From 40CM-4-69-5 sp036556905 (GTDB lineage Bacteria > Methylomirabilota > Methylomirabilia > Rokubacteriales > CSP1-6), in NCBI GenBank assembly GCA_036556905.1, contig DATBIM010000018.1, positions 1 through 64,000 of the forward strand: a stretch of 64,000 nucleotides of DNA, read 5' to 3'. The position numbers and the translations under genes were made by a program. The notes below the pieces were generated by a model that did not search any database, was not told where the DNA came from, and saw nothing but the letters and a program-made list of their open reading frames with translations. This document shows, one piece after another, positions 57,396 to 64,000 of this stretch (the stretch's first letter is position 1; each line of letters opens with the position of its first letter).

Positions 57396-57851
57396 ATGAA
57401 ACGTGTCCGTCGCATCATCCACCCGTCGGACTTCTCGACCGCCTCCCGAGCGGCGCTCGCCCGGGCTACCGAGCTGGCCAGGGAGAGCCGCGCCGCGCTG
57501 ACGTTCGTGCACGTCATGACGCCCGTGGTTCCGTTCGTCGACGATAGCTATGTCCCGGCCCGGGTCTGGGACGACGCCCAGCGGCACGCCCGAGCATACG
57601 CCCAGAAGCAAATCGACAAGCTGGTCGCCAGGGCCAGAGGAGCCGGGATCCGAGCCAACGGGGTGCTCCTGGAAGGTGTCCCGGCCGACCGGATCGTCCG
57701 CGAAGCCAGGAGCAAGCACGCCGACCTGATCGTCATGGGGACCCACGGGCGCAGCGGGCTCGCCAAGTTCGTGCTCGGCAGCGTGGCCGAGCGTGTCGTC
57801 GCCATGGCCGACTGCCCCGTGCTGACGGTTCGCGGCCGCCGCGCCGGCTGA
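57396..57851 (+). CDS. universal stress protein, canonical ATP loop
   Basis: 151 aa, one Usp domain (MKRVRRIIHPSDFSTASRAAL) with GTHGRSGLAKFVLGS, so ATP binding is likely. Paralogue of the Usp at 47742-48188. AGGAGG lies upstream of the ATG. It is divergent from hpf, sharing the 180-bp region with P7; I see no sigma-54 match on this strand. It precedes the MgtA-type ATPase by 21 bp, paralleling the Usp-ATPase pair at 36-40 kb. Confidence 0.92.
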   Translation: MKRVRRIIHPSDFSTASRAALARATELARESRAALTFVHVMTPVVPFVDDSYVPARVWDDAQRHARAYAQKQIDKLVARARGAGIRANGVLLEGVPADRIVREARSKHADLIVMGTHGRSGLAKFVLGSVAERVVAMADCPVLTVRGRRAG

Positions 57852-57872
57852 CCCGACACAGGCGCGCACGCT

Positions 57873-60395
57873 GTGGAGTCCCCGCCGCCATTCTGGACGA
57901 TCCCGGTAGAGCAACTTCTGGCCCGGCTCGAGAGCGATGGGCATGGCCTCACCGCCGCCGCCGCCCAGGCGCGCCTCAGACAGATCGGCCCCAACGAGGT
58001 AAGGCCCGCCCACCGCTTCGAGGCGGTATTCGAGATCCTCCGCTACGTGGCCAATCCTCTGGTCCTCGTCCTGCTGCTGGCGAGCGTCATTTCCGCAATG
58101 CTGGGCCAGGCGGTCAGCGCGACCGTCATCGCCCTCATGGTGGCCCTCAGCATCGCGATGAACGTCACCCAGACGTACCGCTCCCAGGCAGCCGCCCGCA
58201 GGCTGCAAGCCGAGGTGGGCGCGACGGCCACTGTCACCCGGGATGGCGCCGTGCGGGACATCCCGGCGCGTGAGGCAGTGCCCGGCGACGTCGTGCACCT
58301 CGCCGCCGGTGACCTCGTGCCGGCCGACGGTCGGTTACTGATGGCCAAGGATCTGTTCCTCAACGAGGCCGCGCTGACGGGCGAGTCGTTGCCGGCCGAG
58401 AAGCACGCGATCCCCGAGGGCGTGCGCGCGTCGGATCTGCCGGGGGCCACACCAGCGGTGTTCCGCGGCACTTCCGTGGTCAGTGGCACCGGTCTGGCCG
58501 TAGTGGTTCGCACCGGAATGGCGACCGAGCTCGGGCACATCGCCGGCGCGCTGGCCGACCGCCCGCCCGAGACCGACTTCGAGCGGGGCACCCGCCGCTT
58601 CGGAATGCTCATTCTCCGGGTCATCCTCTTTCTTGTCCTCTTCGTCTTCCTGGTCAACGCGTTGGCCCGTCACGATCTGCTCGAGTCCTTCCTGTTCGCC
58701 GTGGCTCTCGCCGTCGGTCTCACGCCGGAGCTCCTGCCGATGATCGTCTCGATCACTCTGGCCAGCGGTGCCGTGCGCATGGCCCAGCGGAAGGTGATCG
58801 TCAAGCGGCTGGCCGCCATCGAGAACTTCGGCAGCATGGACGTCCTCTGCTCCGACAAGACGGGGACCCTGACCCGTGGCCAGATCACGGTCGACCGCCA
58901 CGTGAACCTGGCTGGCGAAAGCGACGAAGACGTCATCCGCCTGGCCGCCCTCAATAGCGCCCACCAGACAGGGCTTCGCAGCCCGATGGATGACGCGATC
59001 CTGCGTCACGAGCACCCGGCGCCCGGCCGCTACCGGGGTGTCGACGAGATCCCCTTTGACTTCGCCCGCCGGCGCATATCGGTGGTCGTCGAAGACGGTG
59101 GCGCTCGCCTGCTCGTCACCAAAGGGGCCCCGGAGAGCGTGCTGCCGCTCTGCATCAAGGGGGCGGCCGACGGCGCGACCAGGCCGCTCGACGCCGCCGC
59201 CCGGGCTCGGGCCGAGGACCTCTTCCACCGCCTCAGCGCCGACGGGTATCGCGTGCTGGCCGTCGCCTGGCGCCAGGTCGACCTCCAGCCCGCCTATTCC
59301 GTTGCCGACGAGCGCGACCTCGTCCTCGCCGGCTTCGCCGCCTTCCTCGACCCGCCGCACGACGACGTCGACGAGACCATCACCGCGCTGCACGCCGACG
59401 GCGTGCAGATCAAGATCCTCACCGGCGACAACGAGCTCGTCACCCGACATATTTGCCTTCAGGTCGGGCTGGACGCCGGAGACATCGTCCTGGGGGACGC
59501 CCTCGACCGGATGTCGGACCCGGCGCTGGCGGCGGTGGCCGAACGCACGACCGTGTTCGCTCGCGTGTCCCCGGCCCAAAAAACCCGCGTCATCTACGCC
59601 CTGCGCTCGCGCGGGCACGTCGTGGGCTGCCTGGGGGACGGCATCAACGACGCCCCGGCCCTGCGCGCGGCCGACGTCGGCATCTCCGTGCAGAACGCTG
59701 TGGACGTAGCCCGGGACGCGGCCGACATCATTCTGCTGGAAAAGCGGCTGGAGGTCCTCCACGACGGCGTCGTCGAGGGTCGCCGAAGCTTCGCCAACGT
59801 CATGAAGTACGTCCTGATGGGGACGAGCTCGAACTTCGGCAACATGGTGAGCATGGCGGCGGCCTCGCTGTTCCTGCCCTTCCTGCCCATGCTGCCGCTC
59901 CAGATCCTGCTCAACAACTTCCTCTACGATCTGTCCCAGGTCGCCATCCCGACGGACCGTGTGGACCCGAGCTACATGATCAAACCTCGACACTGGAACG
60001 TGGGTTTCATCCGCCGATACATGCTCGTGCTGGGTCCGATCAGCTCGATCTTCGACCTGGCCACGTTCGCGATCATGCTCTGGGGGTTCCACGCTGGCCC
60101 CACGCTCTTCCACACCGGGTGGTTCGTGGAGTCGCTGGCCACCCAAACGCTGGTGATCTTTGTCATTCGCACGGCCGGACCGCCCTGGGCCAGCCTGCCG
60201 AGCGCGGCGCTGGCCGGCACCGTGGGCGCGGGCCTCGGCGTCGGCGCGCTCTTGCCCTTCACCCCGCTCGCGCCGTGGCTGGGCTTCACCCCGTTGCCCC
60301 CGCTCTTCTTTACCGTCATCGCGGCGATGGTGGTGGCCTATCTGGGCGCGGTGGAGCTCGTGAAGCGTCGCCTCTATGCTCGCGACGTGCCGTGA
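57873..60395 (+). CDS. P-type ATPase, MgtA-like (P3B)
   Basis: 840 aa. TGES, phosphorylation site CSDKTGTLT, LTGDN, and GDGINDAPAL are present; membrane helix 4 carries TPELLPMIV, the MgtA/MgtB signature rather than PEGLP, so magnesium import is the likely function. GTG start at 57873. C-terminal membrane domain includes LPMLPLQILLNNFLYDLSQ. Expressed with a Usp. Convergent with the exported-protein gene at 60429. Confidence 0.9.
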   Translation: MESPPPFWTIPVEQLLARLESDGHGLTAAAAQARLRQIGPNEVRPAHRFEAVFEILRYVANPLVLVLLLASVISAMLGQAVSATVIALMVALSIAMNVTQTYRSQAAARRLQAEVGATATVTRDGAVRDIPAREAVPGDVVHLAAGDLVPADGRLLMAKDLFLNEAALTGESLPAEKHAIPEGVRASDLPGATPAVFRGTSVVSGTGLAVVVRTGMATELGHIAGALADRPPETDFERGTRRFGMLILRVILFLVLFVFLVNALARHDLLESFLFAVALAVGLTPELLPMIVSITLASGAVRMAQRKVIVKRLAAIENFGSMDVLCSDKTGTLTRGQITVDRHVNLAGESDEDVIRLAALNSAHQTGLRSPMDDAILRHEHPAPGRYRGVDEIPFDFARRRISVVVEDGGARLLVTKGAPESVLPLCIKGAADGATRPLDAAARARAEDLFHRLSADGYRVLAVAWRQVDLQPAYSVADERDLVLAGFAAFLDPPHDDVDETITALHADGVQIKILTGDNELVTRHICLQVGLDAGDIVLGDALDRMSDPALAAVAERTTVFARVSPAQKTRVIYALRSRGHVVGCLGDGINDAPALRAADVGISVQNAVDVARDAADIILLEKRLEVLHDGVVEGRRSFANVMKYVLMGTSSNFGNMVSMAAASLFLPFLPMLPLQILLNNFLYDLSQVAIPTDRVDPSYMIKPRHWNVGFIRRYMLVLGPISSIFDLATFAIMLWGFHAGPTLFHTGWFVESLATQTLVIFVIRTAGPPWASLPSAALAGTVGAGLGVGALLPFTPLAPWLGFTPLPPLFFTVIAAMVVAYLGAVELVKRRLYARDVP

Positions 60396-60428
60396 GGTAG
60401 CCCTGACCGATCGAGCGTCGTCACGCCG

Positions 60429-60827
60429 CTAAGGGTGCACCAGATCGGTCATGGTGACGGTGAGCGCCTTCAGCTTCCCGCGCTCGCGGACGCATTCGGC
60501 GGTGACGAAATCCCCGGGCGCGATGTCGGCGGCCTCGAGCTCCACCTCGAGGAAGTCGCCGGCGAAGCGGCCGGGGACGTCGACACGAATGAAGACGTTG
60601 AACCGGGTCGACGGTGTCAGGCCGATCGTGCGGCGCGTGACAACCGTCTCTCCTCGCACGACATGCCAGGGGCCGACCTCCTCGATGACCAGCACCCCTT
60701 CCTCCGGATCGAGGCCCACGACCGTCCCGGAGTGTCGCGTCGGACCGGCAGCGGACAGCGAGCCGCCCGGCAGGAGCCCGAGCCCGGCCACGAGCAGTGT
60801 CCACACGAGCAAGGATCGGCAACGCAT
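60429..60827 (-). CDS. exported protein, unknown function
   Basis: 132 aa. Signal peptide (MRCRSLLVWTLLVAGLGLLPGGSLSA), then a beta-rich small domain: HSGTVVGLDPEEGVLVIEEVGPW, VTRRTIGLTPSTRF, DIAPGDFVTAECV, KLKALTVTMTD. The pattern recalls OB-like periplasmic domains. AGGAGA precedes the ATG at 60827, 11 bp after the GroEL stop, so it may be the last gene of a ligA-groEL transcript. Confidence 0.65.
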   Translation of the reverse strand: MRCRSLLVWTLLVAGLGLLPGGSLSAAGPTRHSGTVVGLDPEEGVLVIEEVGPWHVVRGETVVTRRTIGLTPSTRFNVFIRVDVPGRFAGDFLEVELEAADIAPGDFVTAECVRERGKLKALTVTMTDLVHP

Positions 60828-60837
60828 CGCGGTTCTC

Positions 60838-62450
<1,613 letters not shown>

Positions 62451-62451
<1 letters not shown>

Positions 62452-64000
62452 CACATGCTCCTCATCACGCCCTGCGGCGCGGTTGACAGATACGGCACTC
62501 TCGATTGCTCCAGCAGCCGTGAGAACTCCGTCTCGTCGAGGGTGCGCACGCCGAGCCGCCGGGCGGTCGCCAGCTTGGTCCCCGGCCCTTCGCCAACGAC
62601 CAGGTAGCTCGTCCTCGGCGACACCGAATCGACCACGCGCCCACCGAGCGCCTCGATCCGGGCTCGGGCCTGCTCCCGAGTGAATCGGCGCAACGTTCCA
62701 GTCAGCACGAACCTCTGGGTGGCCAGGGGACCGTTCCCCGGCCGGGTCCTCGGCTCGCTCGTCTCCACACCCGCTGCCCTCAGCCGTTCGATGAGCCGTC
62801 GGTTGCCGCCGGCGCCGAAGAACTTCACGACCGACTCGGCGATGGCCGGCCCCACCCCGGGGATCGCGCCCAGCGCCTCGGCCGAGGCCCCCATGAGCCG
62901 GTCGAGGCTGCCGTAGCGGGCGGCCAGGACTCTGGCCACGTGCTCGCCCACCAGGCGAATGCCGAGAGCGTGCAGCAGACGCGCCAGGCCGCGGGTGCGC
63001 GAGGCCTGGATAGCCCGGACCAGGTTGGCAGCCGACGTCTCGGCGAAACCCTCCAGCCGGGCCGCGCCCGCCGGGGTGAGGCGGTAAAGATCGGCGAAGT
63101 CCTGGACCAGGCCTCGGTCCACGAGCTGATCGACGGTCGCCTCCCCCAGGTGCTCAATGTCCATGGCCCGGCGGGAGCCAAAATGCCGGAGGCGCTCCTT
63201 GAGCTGGGCCGGACAGGCGGCGCTGAGACAGCGCCAGTGCGCCTCGCCCTCCGGTCGCAGGGCCAGGCCCCGGCAGGTCGGGCATCGCGACGGGAAACGG
63301 AACGGACGACTGGACCGTGGGCGCTTGCTCCTGATCACCTGGACGACGTAGGGGATCACGTCACCGGCGCGCTCGATGAGAATCGTGTCACCCACGCGGA
63401 TATCCTTGCGCCGGATCTCATCCTCGTTGTGCAAGCTCACGCTCTGGATCACGACGCCGCCGAGCGAGACCGGGTCGAGCCGGGCCACCGGCGTGAGCGC
63501 ACCGGTCTTGCCGACCTGGACGCCGATGGCCCGGATCTTCGTAGTCGCCTGGCGGGCCGCGAACTTGAGGGCGATGGCCCAGCGTGGATGGTGCCCGGTG
63601 GCGCCCAGCCGCGCCTGCTGGTCGATCGCGTCCACCTTGATCACGACACCGTCGGCTTCGTACTCCAGGCGCTGCCGCTCACGCCCGAGCCGCTCGCCGT
63701 AGGCCAGCGCCGCCTGGATGTCCCGGTAGCGTCGCGTGCGCGGATTGGTGCGGAAGCCCGCCGCCCTCAGCGCTCGCAGAGCGCGGCCGTGCGACGCCGG
63801 GCGTGGCCCCCGCGCGTAGCTCAGGTGGTAGGGAACGAAGGCGAGCGGACGCCGCGCCGTGATGGCCGGGTCCTTCTGCCTCACCGCTCCCGCCGCGGCG
63901 TTGCGGGGATTGGCGAACGTCCCCTCCCCACGCTCCTCCAGCACGCGGTTGAGCCGGGCGAAGGCAGTCCGGGGCATGAAGACTTCGCCCCGGATCTCGG
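62451..64000 (-). CDS. ligA: NAD-dependent DNA ligase LigA (5' end outside window)
   Basis: About 516 C-terminal codons are visible. The reading frame runs past the ATG at 63977 to the window end (EIRGEVFMPR), so that ATG is internal. Visible parts are FANPRNAAAGAVRQ of the nucleotidyltransferase domain, the OB fold, zinc finger CPTC...CPAQ, helix-hairpin-helix repeats (GRRAMDIEHLG-type region, IPGVGPAIAESV) and the C-terminal BRCT domain (LATQRFVLTGTLRR...SYLVVGEGPGTKL). The adenylated lysine (KxDG) would be upstream, outside the window. Translation is coupled to groEL downstream. Confidence 0.94.

Overview
The window is strongly GC-rich, compactly organised bacterial chromosome: genes overlap by 1-8 bp (ATGA, GTGA, TGATG junctions) and run in long same-strand blocks. 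It holds a futalosine-pathway menaquinone gene (mqnD), an MlaC-type lipid carrier, a lipoprotein RlpA and P-type ATPases, so the cell is Gram-negative (diderm). Gene content and base composition would fit Rokubacteria/Methylomirabilota (NC10-like) or a relative, but no rRNA or other decisive marker is present, so this is a guess. I saw no tRNA, rRNA, CRISPR array, insertion sequence or phage gene.

Layout. 0-10 kb: mqnD (cut by the left edge), PHP hydrolase, exported protein, RidA-like protein, response regulator, RlpA, MlaC, a tandem Usp, an ADP-forming acyl-CoA synthetase with a small cytochrome c, and a GNAT acetyltransferase. 9-15 kb: CBS/ACT and DUF2267 proteins, then a sulfur block (YeeE/YedE pair, CstB-like persulfide dioxygenase-rhodanese) read together with two Usp genes and a BirA. 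15-26 kb: Usp, PAS-LuxR regulator, then a TetR-led operon with four class I benzoyl-CoA-reductase-type subunits wrapped around a molybdopterin/FeS/NrfD module. 26-32 kb: hemerythrin, radical SAM-MIP18 fusion, 12-TM heme-copper-oxidase-like protein, DUF2249 protein, CopD-like protein and two Crp-family proteins (one without a DNA-binding domain), an apparent low-oxygen/NO-response set. 32-42 kb: a PAS histidine kinase; on the minus strand a Usp-Usp-Ca-type ATPase-alpha-glucan phosphorylase-MgtE operon; formate-THF ligase. 42-53 kb: membrane histidine kinase and NtrC-type regulator, then a long operon of Usp, BirA, Met-rich exported protein, sugar/aminoglycoside-kinase-like protein, tandem APS-kinase-like protein, response regulator and DASS transporter. 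52-64 kb: a ribosome-hibernation block (HPF, baeRF, TPR lipoprotein, cDPG-synthetase-like GTPase fused to DUF6335, Usp), a further Usp with an MgtA-type ATPase, an exported protein, a divergent GroEL, and ligA (5' end outside the window).

The strongest unifying signal is regulatory. Seven sigma-54 (-24/-12) promoters can be read by eye, each at the head of a block above: exported protein/PHP/mqnD, DUF2267-CBS, BirA-Usp-sulfur, Usp (15 kb), Usp-ATPase-phosphorylase, Usp-BirA-kinase (46 kb) and HPF-baeRF. Three carry a perfect IHF-consensus site at about -45 to -55 from the expected start, and most have a GCCCCA-(short gap)-GGG element at about -75 to -105. A histidine kinase/NtrC-type activator pair with an intact GAFTGA loop lies directly upstream of one of them. 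Twelve Usp genes (14 Usp domains) are in the window. I infer a sigma-54-controlled starvation/energy-stress regulon linking Usp proteins, ribosome hibernation, persulfide handling, ion ATPases and glycogen breakdown. The second notable system is the benzoyl-CoA-reductase-type operon with a built-in, apparently cytoplasm-facing Mo/FeS/NrfD complex.
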